Shown here piece by piece: positions 25,001-35,870 of a DNA stretch of 64,000 nt. Both the position numbers and the translations under genes were made by a program. Positions within the stretch are counted from its first letter, which is position 1. Each line of letters begins with the position of its first letter. This stretch comes from Mesorhabditis belari (lineage: Eukaryota > Nematoda > Chromadorea > Rhabditida > Rhabditidae), in contig CAUEEP010000743.1 in NCBI GenBank assembly GCA_958450365.1, positions 496,001-560,000 of the forward strand. Reading direction: 5' to 3'. The notes below the pieces were generated by a model. It saw only the letters and a program-made list of their open reading frames with translations, had not been told where the DNA came from and did no database searches.

Positions 25001-28000
25001 AATGTTGGCATTGGGATTTCCGGCGAAGAAGGTCTACAAGCAGCAAGTGCCAGTGATTATGCAGTAAGTGAAAGCTTCGAAATCTTTAAGATGACCATTC
25101 AGATTGCTCAATTCCATTTCTTACGAAGATTGCTTCTTGTTCACGGCTCTTGGGATTATGATCGATCAGTGAAAGTGATCCTCTATTCATTCTACAAAAA
25201 CATTTGCTTATATATTATCGAATTATGGTAATTTTTTGATGATAACAAGAAAAATGAGTCTAATAGGTTTGCCTTCTTCTCGGCTTGGTCAGGTCAAACG
25301 ATCTTTGAACGTTGGACTATTGGGATGTTCAATGTGATCTTCACTGCATGGCCTCCATTGATTATTGGTTAGCTTTATTCAATAAAACTAATACAGAGTG
25401 TTTAATCTTCAATGTGATCTAACATTTTTAATATCTCGTAGATTCTAAAACTGTTAAATAATGAAGACTTTCTCATCGTTAAACAAGAAAAACTGGGATT
25501 TGAATTCTTTTGGTGAAATTTTGTGATCAAGTTCCAATGAATCAACTTTTGGAATGTCAAATTTAGTAAACTGTAAAAATAAGCTGTTTGAACTCCTTTG
25601 CAGTGCTTTCTTGAGGACTTTTTGAATGAATCATTCCAATGAATCAACTTTTAGAATATCAAATTTAGTAAACTGTAAAAATAAGCTGTTACAACTCCTT
25701 TGCAGTCTCATCTTGAGGACTTTTTTTTCATAAATCAATTCTGAGAGCTTAAAAGTGGCCATAAATATTAAGCACCCTGCATAAAGTTTGTTCTTTAGGT
25801 CTTTTTGATCGTCCAATCAATGATGATCAAATGCTGAGATTTCCCGCTCTTTACTACTCCTTTCAAAAGAGGGCCTTCACTATGGATGTTTGTTAACAAA
25901 AATCTACATAAAATAGTTGATTTTTTCAGAAATTTGCCGGTTGGATTGGTCTAGCCATCTATCATTCACTCGTTCTCTATTTTCTCACCTATTTCTTTTT
26001 GGATACAGGAGTGAGGGAGAAGTTCTCGTTTCATTTTTACTTTCATTTTAGGTTGCCTGGAGTAATGGAAGGACGGGAGGGTGGCTAATGCTGGGCAATT
26101 GTACATATACAGTAAGTCAAAAGAATTTTAAAGAGAAAAAAATGATTTCAGTTCGTTGTGGTGACAGTATGCTTGAAAGCGATCCTCGAAACCGACTCTT
26201 GGACTTACATTTGTGGTGCTTTTTGTCTCATTTCAATCGTTTCATGGTTTTTACTCATTTGGATTTATAGCTTGGTTTGAAATTCGATTGAATTTCGATT
26301 TTGAAAACAAAATTTCAGTTTTTCCCGACCTTAAAATTGGGTGCCGACATGGCAGGAATGTTTTACATTATGTGCTCTTCACCGTCTTTTTGGCTCATGT
26401 TAATCTTCATCCCAACAACTACTCTTCTCGCTGATTTGATCATTAAAAGGTAAAGAATTGAATCTTTTATATTCAATCTTTTAAATCACATTTAGTGTTA
26501 TGGTAAGCGTGTATCCTACTCCCAGAGAACAGGCGGTGCTCATGCAAAAGCGACACGGGTTTGAACGACTTACGAGGTTTGAATTCTCTACAAAATTCAG
26601 CATGTTAGCTTCATTTTATTTAGCACATATTATAGTATTGCTTATACAATAAATAAGGTATTGTATAAGCTCTAGATTCTGTTTTTTTTCTTTTGATAAA
26701 TGAATTAGAAAAAGAAATGTTTTATTGGAACTCGCACTTTTTTTTTTGCGGTCCTTGTCTCCGGTGGCGGTCCTTGTCTCCGAAATACTTGTCTCGTTTT
26801 CTTCTACAATATTCTTCTATTCACCCAGCTTTTAAAAACTAGTTTTAGTTAATCTTTTTCATTCTTTTATCAATAAATTCTTTGTCTTTGTCCAAATCGA
26901 ATAGGTTGTCCAATGTCTTTCACAATTAGCACATTGTTCAATGCTGCACGCATATGTTCATTGTATCAATACGTAGTTTAAACAATAATTGTATATAGTT
27001 AGGCATCACTAGAAGCTTTTTTTTTGCTTTTGGATATATGGTTAATAAAGAGGGTCATCGAAAAAAAACATTTAGGGAGGCGAATTCACAATCACACAAA
27101 GCAGTGCATCCAACATTGGAACAAATGCAAAATGAGATCAGGGAAACACCTCAAAATGAGATATTGTCGGATAGAAATCAGAAAATAATAAACACAAAGC
27201 AACAAACCGGTGCCAGTGGAGGGTTCGACAATTTGGCAGCCGACTACGGATCAATCGATAACATCCCAGCGACGATTCGCTCACAAGCGTTTACCCCAAA
27301 CACTTCCACTGTCACTCGAAGAAGTCGAGAAGATGAACATAAAGCGATACCTTTATTAAGAATGAATGGGCAAACACAAAATTATTACGAAAATCCGAAT
27401 CTCGACACACGCGACGAGAATCCCTTCGTCACTCAAATCAACATTCGATGATTTCATCAGAAATCTCTCAAGGTATTTTCAATATTTAAGACATTCACGT
27501 AAATGGGAGATTGTTGTCTGATTGAAAATGAATATGTAATGCTTTTAGATGGCTCTCAACTGTGTGCTTGATAACCTATTCTGTAATCGATTTCATGATC
27601 CCTACTCGTTTTCTCCATTCTTCCCCCTTATTTTCCTTTCAGCATTTTCATCTACTCTTCTGCATTAATGGGTCTGTTTTTTTTTAAATTTTCATTTTAG
27701 AAAAACATGATGAAAATTTGATTGAATTCTGACTGTTGTTTGTGTTTGCAAGTGCATGCTTGTGATTATTTAGAGAAAGTCAAGGACTGCCACCAAAACT
27801 AAAACAAAAAGCAAACAAACAAAATACGAATTGCAGCAAAACATTCGAGCAATTGGGTAATGAGAAAACCCCTTTAGTATTCGTCTTTCCAGTCATGCAT
27901 CGATGGTGTCTCGTCATAGGATGAGAGATCGTTTGAGTCGACACTCTGAATCATCTATGGCTCTTCAAGAACAAACTAGACGTTCGTTTTCTTTTTTTTT

Positions 28001-28609
28001 TAAACAAATCGCATTTCTAAAGAGAAAAGTAACTTTAGTGACCTGTCATAGTACGCAATCAATAGCTCTAAAAGAGCAAACGCGTTGTGAGTTTTCTTAG
28101 TTTTCTTAGCAGTGATTCTTCTCACTAAATTGTGTTTTCTCTTGATTAAAAAGTGTTATTCTTTAAGCTATTCAAAAAAGAATTTTAAAGCACATCTAGA
28201 TAAAGCTGGGTTATTTTTTTAAAAAAGACTACGATAGCTTTTCTATAGACTTTTTCAATAACACTTTTACTCAAGAAGAACCCAGTCTATTTCTCACTAT
28301 ATGCCTAAGCAAAAATTTCACTTTTTTACCCTTGCACGCTCTCAACTTTAGCCATACTTTTCTAGTGTTAATTTGGCTTTAACCATTTTAAACTCTCCTA
28401 ACTGTTAAAATGCCCGTCGAACTCATAAAACTACTCATAAAACTTTTGACGTGTTCATCGTTTCACTATTAAATGCTCAATTTTCAAAAGAGTTTATTTC
28501 AAAAATTTTAGATGGTTACGCCTTTTCACAAGAGGAAGAGGGTCCAGTTCAACAAACGGATCTCATCAGAAACATCGACTCAACACGGGGCAAACCTTCA
28601 GGCAGATAA
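19050..28609 (+). CDS. tat-1: P4-ATPase aminophospholipid flippase, ATP8A/TAT-1 type
   Basis: More than 20 exons join in phase from [18 protein letters not shown]. All P4-ATPase landmarks are present in order: [20 protein letters not shown] in the N-terminal region, [10 protein letters not shown] (actuator DGET), the PISL signature in M4 ([13 protein letters not shown]), the phosphorylation site DKTGTLT, the nucleotide-binding [15 protein letters not shown], and the hinge GDGANDV. Family members move phosphatidylserine and ethanolamine to the cytosolic leaflet with a CDC50 partner. The tail [20 protein letters not shown] at 28512-28609 matches the conserved ATP8A regulatory end. A competing terminal exon ends at 27451. 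Introns carry three family B MITEs, element D, duplicated splice donors and a 100-bp tandem duplication. Confidence 0.96.
20075..20322. mobile_element. MITE family B, diverged copy B2
   Basis: Starts CCGTAATACAG after TA and keeps the CGCGTAGTCTAACTTTGAAC and GCTACAGTGTGCGCTT blocks of family B. The end is worn (AGAGTATTTAGG). It is most similar to B3, so these two form a subfamily. It lies in a tat-1 intron. Confidence 0.75.
21727..21928. mobile_element. MITE family B, truncated copy B3
   Basis: Lacks the left terminus. From ACAGTCGCGTAGTCTAACTT it matches B2 closely and ends in AGAGTATTTATGG. It lies in the tat-1 intron before the exon [11 protein letters not shown]. Confidence 0.75.
23881..24143. 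mobile_element. MITE family B, copy B4
   Basis: A full-length 263-bp copy (CCTTAAATACTGTAATAGTA to ATTTACGG) with TA flanks. Its central hairpin loop is inverted relative to B1, B7 and B8. It sits immediately after a tat-1 splice donor and is followed by three extra copies of that donor region. Confidence 0.88.
24144..24210 (+). repeat. Tandem copies of a tat-1 exon end and splice donor
   Basis: The exon end at 23850-23877 (AACAGCTATCAATATTG then GTAAGA) is repeated three times right after MITE B4, with units of about 25 bp. One unit has TTGTAAG instead of TGGTAAG. Up to four consecutive 5' splice sites are therefore available for the same exon end. Confidence 0.8.
24752..24926. mobile_element. 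Foldback element D
   Basis: About 175 bp with arms beginning AATTCCAACC and containing TCTCAGCCGTCTCTTGACCG and its complement. It lies in a tat-1 intron. A fragment of the arm (TTTTCTCAGCCGTCT) also occurs near 13985 in a PLD-like gene intron. Confidence 0.8.
25535..25727. repeat. Tandem duplication of about 105 bp in a tat-1 intron
   Basis: Two direct copies (25535-25622 and 25640-25727) share CCAATGAATCAACTTTT, TCAAATTTAGTAAACTGTAA and TTGAGGACTTTTT, with about 10 differences. It is non-coding. Confidence 0.88.
27076..27451 (+). CDS. tat-1: Alternative terminal exon of tat-1
   Basis: After the exon ending RHGFERLT (donor AG|GTTTGA at about 26579), the acceptor CATTTAG at 27075 joins in phase to a 376-nt exon. 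It encodes a hydrophilic tail beginning [20 protein letters not shown] and ending [10 protein letters not shown], with a stop at 27449-27451. Using it would replace the conserved ATP8A tail. The tail has no domain I recognise. The ATG at 27038 lies upstream of the acceptor and is probably not a start. Confidence 0.7.
28052..28086 (+). CDS. tat-1: Candidate mutually exclusive exon of tat-1
   Basis: This 35-nt stretch has an acceptor CATAG before it and a donor GTGAGT after it. It reads [11 protein letters not shown], against [12 protein letters not shown] at the end of the neighbouring exon 27893-27981. Both exons enter in phase 2 and leave in phase 1, so either joins to the final exon HGYAFSQEE (or YGYAFSQEE), but using both breaks the frame. 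It may be a real alternative exon or a decaying copy. Confidence 0.5.
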
Positions 28610-29573
28610 CGAAACGTGTATCCCATTATACTCTAGATAGATTATTTTACTTTACATTTCCCAAATTATTATCATTATTTTTTTTTGTTTATATTTCCCA
28701 CTTCTATTCTTTAATCATTTACCTCTCATTGATTTGAAAAAAAGTTAACCAAAAAAAGTGAACCTAAATCCGTCAAAATTCGCTTGTACTCTGTGCTTTT
28801 GCAAACGCTTTTTCTCTGGCACAGTTTCTCATTTTCACAACATCAACATTAAGTACGCCAGAAAGTGGGTGTTTTTGAAAAAATGTAGGTCAAATTTTGC
28901 CATGTTTGGTCGGAGTAATTCATTTCTATGTTCTATGTATGCAGACAGAGAGCTTCTTGTTATGAACGGTTTAAAAAAAAAGAAGAGTTTTTTAGGTTTT
29001 TTATGTGATAATTGAATAGAAATAGATACTTAAGCAACCCAGATCTATATTTTTCTCCTCACTTATGGCCTGTTGTCTTAATGCTTTTTGCTCAACTCTT
29101 TTTGTTGCACTAACTGTCAAAACTGGATCCAAAAATTTCCCAAAATGTATTTTGTTTACGTGTACTCTTTAGTGATTTAAAAATCCTGTGAAATTTTTCT
29201 GCTCCTTGTCGTCAAATGAAATATTTTTTGTGCTAATTCCTCTTTTCACATTTTTTCTGAGATTTTCTATCAAGTATTTCCGTTTTTATTCTTTCAAACC
29301 GGCAATGAATTAATTTGAAAAAAATAACAACATGAATCGATGACAACTAAGATTTTTTACAAAATAAATTACAGTACAGTACAGCAATAGCACAACGCTT
29401 TTTACAAAAGTATGCTGAACGATAGGAAAATCTCAACATGAAAGAATTAAATTCACTAACAATAAAGAGAACAGAGAAAAAGGTATACCGGTTTACAATG
29501 GAGATTTATGAAGATGGTGGGCAATTGGAAAAAATGAGCTAATCAAAAAAAGTGAATCTATCAGACGAATAAA
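28610..29573. other. Convergent spacer between tat-1 and the LUC7L3-like gene
   Basis: Two 3' ends face each other. The stretch is AT-rich with no gene recognised. The open frame 28758-29015 lacks domains and splice context. Confidence 0.6.
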
Positions 29574-31814
29574 TTAATCGTGTTTTCGGCTGTGCTTTCG
29601 CTCAGACCGATCCGAATGACGATGATGACTTGAACGATGATGATCACGGGAATCTCGCCTGAACCTTTCTTAAGCTGATCACTAGTAGAGTACTGATTAT
29701 TTTAATAGCTATTATATTCATACCTATATGTACTTTTTTTAAATGGATTTTCCATGTATCTATACTTTGTGAGCACAAACCTGTCCCGCGAATGGCTTCT
29801 TTTCCTATCACGAGATCGGGACCGTGATCGCTTCTTCCGATCTTTGTCTTTTTCTCTTCGTTCCTCTTTGTCTTTGTCTTTTTCTCTTCGTTCTTCTTTT
29901 TCTTTTGCTTTTTTCTCCTGATGTCTTTTTTCTCGTTCTTCGTGCTGTTTCTTTCGTTCTTCCTCCTGAATTTACATGTAAACTTGGACTGTGCATACTT
30001 TTTTATTATTAGGCAAACTGTGTAGATACAGAGTTTTCAAAAAAGTTCCTCATTTCAATTCAAATTTCTGAAAAGTTTAAGTGACTCAAGGTCTTGGTGT
30101 CAAAGCTTTTTTTGGGGTCACAATTTTTTGACTTTTTTTAGAGATTTTCCTGATTACATGACCATGAAAAATTCATCACCATCACAACATCAAATTTCAG
30201 TTTTGTTTTGCTGTCCATTTAAAGTCCATTTTTTTCAAGAACTTGAGATTTTTTCCGTAATTATTTTTTTTACCATGAGCCTCTTCAATGCCTACAACTA
30301 ATCTTTCACTCTATTGTTGCTTTTTTTGATGAGTTTTTCGTGTACTGGGGTCATGGAATCAGGAAAATCTCCAAAAAAATTTAAAAATTGTGACGCCAAA
30401 AAAAAAAAGCTTTGACACCAAAACCCACTTGAGGCACTTAAACTTTCTCAGAAATTTGAGTTGAAATGGGGAAGTTTTTTGAACACCCTGTATAATATGT
30501 CACGTTTTTTCTACAAAACTTTCTACAAACTTCGCATACTCCCTTTCAATAGCCAAATCGCTAACCTTCTTTTTATCCCAATCCTCGATTGTTGTCCGAA
30601 TTCGTTGATAGGTGATATGCATTTTGCCCATCAAATGATCATCGATTCGTGCTTGTGCATCATTTATTAACATAAAACATCCGCACACCTATTAAAGTGA
30701 TCAATTTCGCAAAAAATTTTCACCGCATAACGATTTTCAATTTGGCGTACCTCTTTCTAATCACTCAGACTTTGCAAAAAAATATTTTTAATACGAAGAA
30801 ACGAATGTTTGCTTGAGAAAGTGTTCGGACTTAATTGAATGATGTTTTAAAGAAAATTACTTGAAAAGCCCCACCTGACACACATGCATCGGCTTGTTCA
30901 ACTCTTGTGCGGTGGCCTCAATTCTTCGTTGTTGCTCTTGCTTGTCGATCAGCATGACTTTGCGTTGTTGCTGAAAATTTCAATCTATTTAATTAGATTT
31001 TTTTCGTTTATAGATTTTCAAAGAGTCCTATACCTCAAGAGCTTCAGATTGTCGAATAAGTGCCTCACCAGCGGTGACATTTCCCGACTCGCAAAGTCGC
31101 TGGGCTTCCTAAATTTATCATAGCCTTTTTTCTCAAATTTTCACAAACAGCCAAAGTCTCTTCAATTTGTTCCATTAACTCGGTGACTTTTTCGTCGTCG
31201 GCCTAAATTAGAAAGAAAATTAGAAGATCCACTTTTTGTTCTCACCTGTTTTGTGCTTGCTTCACCATCGTAATTTTTGAGGTCACCTAAATTTCAAATA
31301 TTTCAATTTTACCAAGAATTTCAAGAAATATATAATGACTTTACTTTCCAAGCGCTGCATATTCTTCTCAATCCGTCGTTTCACTTCTCGATCAAGCGAG
31401 CGTATCCTAAAATGAATCGATCAAGAAAAAATTTCTTTGTTAACCACCTCTCAATGAAATTTTCCTCGTATCCCATTTTACCAAAACGAGAACTGTTCTG
31501 GTATTCAAGCTTCAATCGTTCATCGTGTCGCTGAAAAAGGTTTTTCGTTTTAAATTGTTGAAATGTAAAAAAGTTATTGTTTTTTTGCACAAACCAAAGA
31601 GCAAGTTCCCAGATCGGCTTTTGTATTTCGAAAGAGCTCATTTGGACAAAAGCCAGCAAGAAAGTGCTTGCAAACCTAAAAAGAATTTTTTTTAAGATTG
31701 AAAATAAACTCTGCTTACATCTCTGTGATCATAGGTCATCTTTGATTCACCGGCGACAGCATTTCTTGATGGACCCATCAATTCGTCCAGCATTTGTGCC
31801 ATATAGTCAGTCAT
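29574..31814 (-). CDS. LUC7L3: LUC7-like splicing factor, LUC7L3/CROP type
   Basis: Starts MTDYMAQMLDELMGPSRNAV. The first zinc finger is spread over VCKHFLAGFCPNELF and RHDERLKLEYQNSSRFGKMG, and a coiled coil follows. The second zinc finger has CGCFMLINDAQARIDDHLMG with KMHITYQRIR. The C-terminus is a long charged region (repeated EERREKDKDK) passing into an RS tail (RSRSRSRDRKRSHSRD) and ending ERKHSRKHD. LUC7 proteins are U1 snRNP-associated factors acting in 5' splice-site selection in the nucleus; the finger spacing and RS tail fit LUC7L3 rather than LUC7L/L2. One intron contains the mariner-like MITE L. The family assignment is strong. Exact exon edges in the coiled-coil part (30880-31260) are approximate. 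Confidence 0.93.
30029..30490. mobile_element. Mariner-like MITE L
   Basis: A 462-bp element with TA on both sides. The right end reads, inward, CAGGGTGTTCAAAAAACTTC and the left CAGAGTTTTCAAAAAAGTTC. Inverted arms are about 140 bp, including GAGATTTTCCTGATT. CAGGGTGTTCAAAAA is a typical mariner-type terminus. It lies in a LUC7L3 intron and has no transposase. Confidence 0.82.
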
Positions 31815-32049
31815 CTTTATCGAATTCCCTAGTTATTGCTTCCAAGGCAAAAAATAATAGAATTATCAGCAATGGGAATAAATGGATTTGATTGAGAGGG
31901 CTCCGTAAACGATTTTGAACTCTTTTTACCTTTAAGATACGGTAGACTATCCAAAGAGTTGTCAACCCAAAACCCCTTGAAAGAGAAGAAAAGAAAGGTA
32001 TATTGAATGGATGCAGTTCTTAAATAGGAGAGGACTTTTATGTGATATT
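31815..32049. other. Spacer upstream of the LUC7L3-like gene
   Basis: A short promoter-side spacer ending where LINE sequence begins. No gene is seen. Confidence 0.5.
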
Positions 32050-34640
32050 TTATTTAAACATAAAGTATAAGTAAAAATAATACACGAGCACAATCATAAT
32101 TTTACAGGTAACTGATAAAACACAAAACATTTAAGACAGTAGAAAAATCAATGATACAATGACTCAATAGTGAATTTAAATTTAGATAAAGAAGTGATTT
32201 CTCTTAAACGATTTGGTAAAGAATTCCAGCTTTTAATTACTCGATTTGTAAAGAAATTTTTTATCAATTTCTGAAGATAAAGGGCACTGCTGCAAAAGAA
32301 AAGATCTACACCTGGATGTAAATCACCTTGAATTTAGAGGGAGAATATTATGAAAAAGAGGATTAGGATGCAAACCTTTTACAATCCTAAAGCAATCTAC
32401 TAAATCTAAGATATAGCGGCGTTGTTGAAGGGATTGTAGGTTAAGAGTTTTGACCTTTCTTTATAACCTAATTGTGAATATTTAAGAAAATCAATTTTAA
32501 ATAAAGCAACATGGGTGAAGCGTTCTTGAACTTTCTCAACCTTTTTAATGTGATTTAGACTGAGGGGGGGCAAATAATAGAGGCATACTCCAATATAGGT
32601 CGAACATAGGTTATAAAGCATTTCCCGTAAATCCCTACATTAGGACATTAGGTATGGTGGTTGCCCTCAAAATGTGATTTGCACAAAAAACCGTTTTAGC
32701 ACAAATCTTCTCAATGTGAATGGAAAAATTTAACGGGGAAGAAATGTAAAAGCCCAAATCACGAATAGATTCATGTTTTGAGACTAAACTTATAACATTA
32801 TTATCTATTCTAAGTGGAAAAGATCTTTTCTCAGTTAAAAAATGAGAGGATTTGGAACGAGAAAGTCTTAATTTCCAAGGCTTTGACCAGTTTTCAACCA
32901 ACAAAATATCTTTTTGAATGGCTTGAAAAGCAAGTAGTGACTCAGAGAGGTTACAGTTTAACGGTACCTAAAATGTTAACTTAACATTATCGACATAAAG
33001 CCATATTTATGAATTTGGGGACCAAAAACCCTAATTCGGGTAGATCATTAATGAAAATGGTAAAAAGAAGCGGGTCAAGGATGCTACCCTGTGAGACACC
33101 GCTAGGAGAGGAAAACGGGAACTACAAAACATCTTCATAACAAACCCTAAAAAATCGGTTTGATAAGAAATCAGTTATACAACCTAAAATTTGGGGGCAA
33201 AGCATATATGAAGCAAGTTTGCGTAAAAGGAGGGAGTGAGAAACCGTATCAAAGACCTTGGTATAATGAAGAAAAACAGCCTCTAATTGAAGGCTACGTT
33301 TTTGATCTAAAACTTTAATAAATTTCAAATAGGCTAAAAGAGACTGGTCAACTGTCAACTTGTTTTTGAGGAAAAAACCAAATTGTTGAGTAGAGAAAAG
33401 ACTATGTTCTTCAAAATGATTCATGATTTTATCCTTCAATAAAATCTCAAATAATTTGGAAAAAGGAGTGGTTAAACCAATGGGACGGTAATTTTTTAAA
33501 GTATTATGAGGCGGGACTTTAGATAACGGGATAACTAGCGCTTTCTTCCAAAGAGACGGACGCTTCCCTATTAGAAGGATTTTATTAAATAATTTACAAA
33601 TGGGGCTTACTAAAACCCTAGATAGACGTATGACAAAGTATGGTGAAATACCAAGTAAAATTGTGCTTTTTGCACATGAGGCTCAAATAGAGGATTAGAG
33701 TAAGGAGAAGTGATACGCATTTTTTAACGAGAGTTTGTACTCGAGTTTTTTACCCTAGTAATATGACTAGGGGTACGTAGACCTGAATGCGTACAACTCG
33801 TTTCAATATCCAGAATTTGAGATGATAAAAACGACTCGTAGTCAATATCTATCTATATATATACTTTATTCAGGACTATGGGGATGCTAGGAAAACAAAA
33901 AGTCGAAAGGTTATATTTAGAAAGAAATTTAAATGCCGCTATATCTAGATTACTATTAAAATGTCTGCACCTGATTTGAAGTTCCGGCGGGGGACAAAAA
34001 CACTCAATCAAAAGGCAGGTGGCATAATGACCGGATCCAGGCAAAGGTGAGAGTCTTCCGACATCAGATATTCTCTCATCATCGGCAAGGATGACATCTA
34101 AAGTAGAAAAAGAGCTCAAGAAAGTAGAGAACGGTCTAAAAAATGGAGACTGTTACGGGACAAAAATTCTTTAAACGCAATAGTGGGTTTATGGTAAAAA
34201 TCGAAAACTGGGATACGATTACGGAAAGGAACTTTAAAGTTTAAATCACTTAACACCAAATTACACCTTGAGTCATGAAAATGTAGCGCCAGAAAATCTA
34301 ATAGAGTCTGAATCAACCAAATTTACGTCAGGAGATCTATAGGCAAGAAAAATCCTAAAAGCATAGGGAAAAAGAACATCAACTATTAAGATTTCACTTT
34401 CAAACATAGAAAAAAGATTTAACCACATTATAAGGGATAGATATATGAAGTAACATTACTACTCCACCACCATGAAGTTTAGTGGAAGAAAATCTATCAC
34501 AACGAATGACATAATACTGATTTAAAGGGTCTAAAAGCGATGAACAAATCGAATCATTTAACCAGGACTCAGAAATTGCAAAAATTTCGTAAGTATCAGA
34601 TTAGTTCAAACTAGCCTTTGAAAACTGGCTAAACGATTAT
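32050..34640 (-). mobile_element. Dead non-LTR retrotransposon (jockey/CR1-type LINE)
   Basis: Minus-strand fragments read as endonuclease end (LVLSDLNFKVP, about 34240), linker, then reverse transcriptase: STQQFGFFLKNKLTVDQSL, DTVSHSLLLRKLASYM, GVSQGSILDPLLFTIFINDL, and later VENWSKPWKLRLSRSKSSHF and LGFYISSPLNFS. The coding frame is broken by stops and shifts, for example a TAG just before GVSQGSILD. The catalytic box reads YVDN instead of the usual F/YADD, so it cannot be active. Boundaries are approximate; the left edge abuts a truncated family B MITE. Confidence 0.88.
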
Positions 34641-34647
34641 TAGAATT

Positions 34648-34790
34648 TATCAAAAAATAGCTGAAAATCAGGGCCATTTTTTGATACCAAAGACGCATTT
34701 TTGAAAGTACGAGCGCTTTGAAAAAAAATGAAATACTAAAAAACTTTTGCGACTACGCGACTGTTCAAGGTACGATTACAGTATTTACGG
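34648..34790. mobile_element. MITE family B, truncated copy B5
   Basis: Only the right half remains, from the central hairpin (ATCAAAAAATAGCTGAAA) to ATTTACGG. It carries the inverted hairpin loop like B4. It begins at the 5' edge of the LINE. Confidence 0.75.
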
Positions 34791-35186
34791 TAAGAGATTT
34801 TGACTTTAGGCGAGATACGAAAGGGGAAAGCACCATTTGACAAATCACTCGACTTCGATTTGAAGACATCATTCTCCAACATTACAGAAAGCTTGCGTTT
34901 CAAAGACGCTCTCCATTCGATATTCTATCAACCCAGCTATCTCAAACTTTGTTTTAAAAGGAGATTATGCAAATTTTTGTGGGACAAAATGAAAGTACTA
35001 AACTAGCTAAGAGAAGATTTCTGTTTGCTGATTGCTGATTGAGAAATGAAGACTAATTCGTGTGATTTCCTGTGCTTGTTTTAAAGCATACCTAAATCGA
35101 TGCATTGCATAGAGTTTTCATCGAAAAAAAACGGCAATGCGGTTTGCTATTATTCACAGAAAACAGTTTCTTCTTTCAAATACCTA

Positions 35187-35445
35187 CCGTAAATACTGTA
35201 ATTGTCTTCACCCCTCGTACAGTCGCGTAATCGCAAGTTTTTAGTATTTAATTTTTTTCACAGCGCTCGTACTTTCAAAAATGCGTCTTTGGTATCAAAA
35301 AATAGCTGAAATTCAGGGCTATTTTTTGATACCCAAGCGCGCATTGTAGCATAAACCAGTGTCGAGAAAAGCGCGTCCAAAGCTAGACTACCCAACGCTC
35401 CGCACCGTCATTATGGGGGGTGGGGTACTATTATAGTATTTACGG
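35187..35445. mobile_element. MITE family B, copy B6 (reverse orientation)
   Basis: A full-length 259-bp copy with TA flanks, in reverse orientation relative to B1. When reversed, its hairpin loop has the B1 arrangement. Confidence 0.86.
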
Positions 35446-35447
35446 TA

Positions 35448-35870
35448 ATCGTGTCAAAACTTGTCAAAACTTTGGGAAAACGCAGATAGGTGTCGTAATA
35501 TAATTTTTGTACAAATTTACAGCTTAATATCTTTTTGTACCATCTACAAAGCAACAGAAAAATCCCTGAGTGAAAGTGGTTCGAAATGTTCTTTGTGCGT
35601 GCGCACAATCGCTCTCCATCTAGAAAACCACCTCGGTGTAGGAGCTTTCTTTTTTGGAATCCGTAAAGGGGAAGGAGTTATGCACGACACGACTGAGCTT
35701 CCCTTCCATTTGGGCGTCGCTATGCTCAAATTTTTGCCTTAAATTTGACTATATGTTTTTATAAATTTTACATCCCGTTAAACCAAGATACCCAAGTAAG
35801 CTGAGATACTCAATGAAAATTGGTTTTAATGAGAATCGGTCCTAATTCGGATGCCTTCTTTAAAGACTGC
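35448..35870 (+). repeat. Dispersed repeat family I, copy 2
   Basis: Shares the GTGCGCACAATCGCTCT block and the GTCCTAATTCGG..TTCTTTAAA end with the copy at 6690-7110, and GCTATGCTCAAA..GCCTTAAATTT with the copy at 53870-54110. It directly follows MITE B6. Confidence 0.55.

Noticed and set aside
27038..27451. A stand-alone 137-residue gene starting at 27038
   Set aside because: The acceptor at 27075 joins it in phase to the upstream tat-1 exon, and the first 12 codons look intronic (poly-A rich), so it is better read as an alternative tat-1 terminal exon.
35461..35742. 93-residue ORF in the unc-25 upstream region
   Set aside because: It lies wholly in dispersed repeat I, and the other copies of the repeat do not keep the frame.
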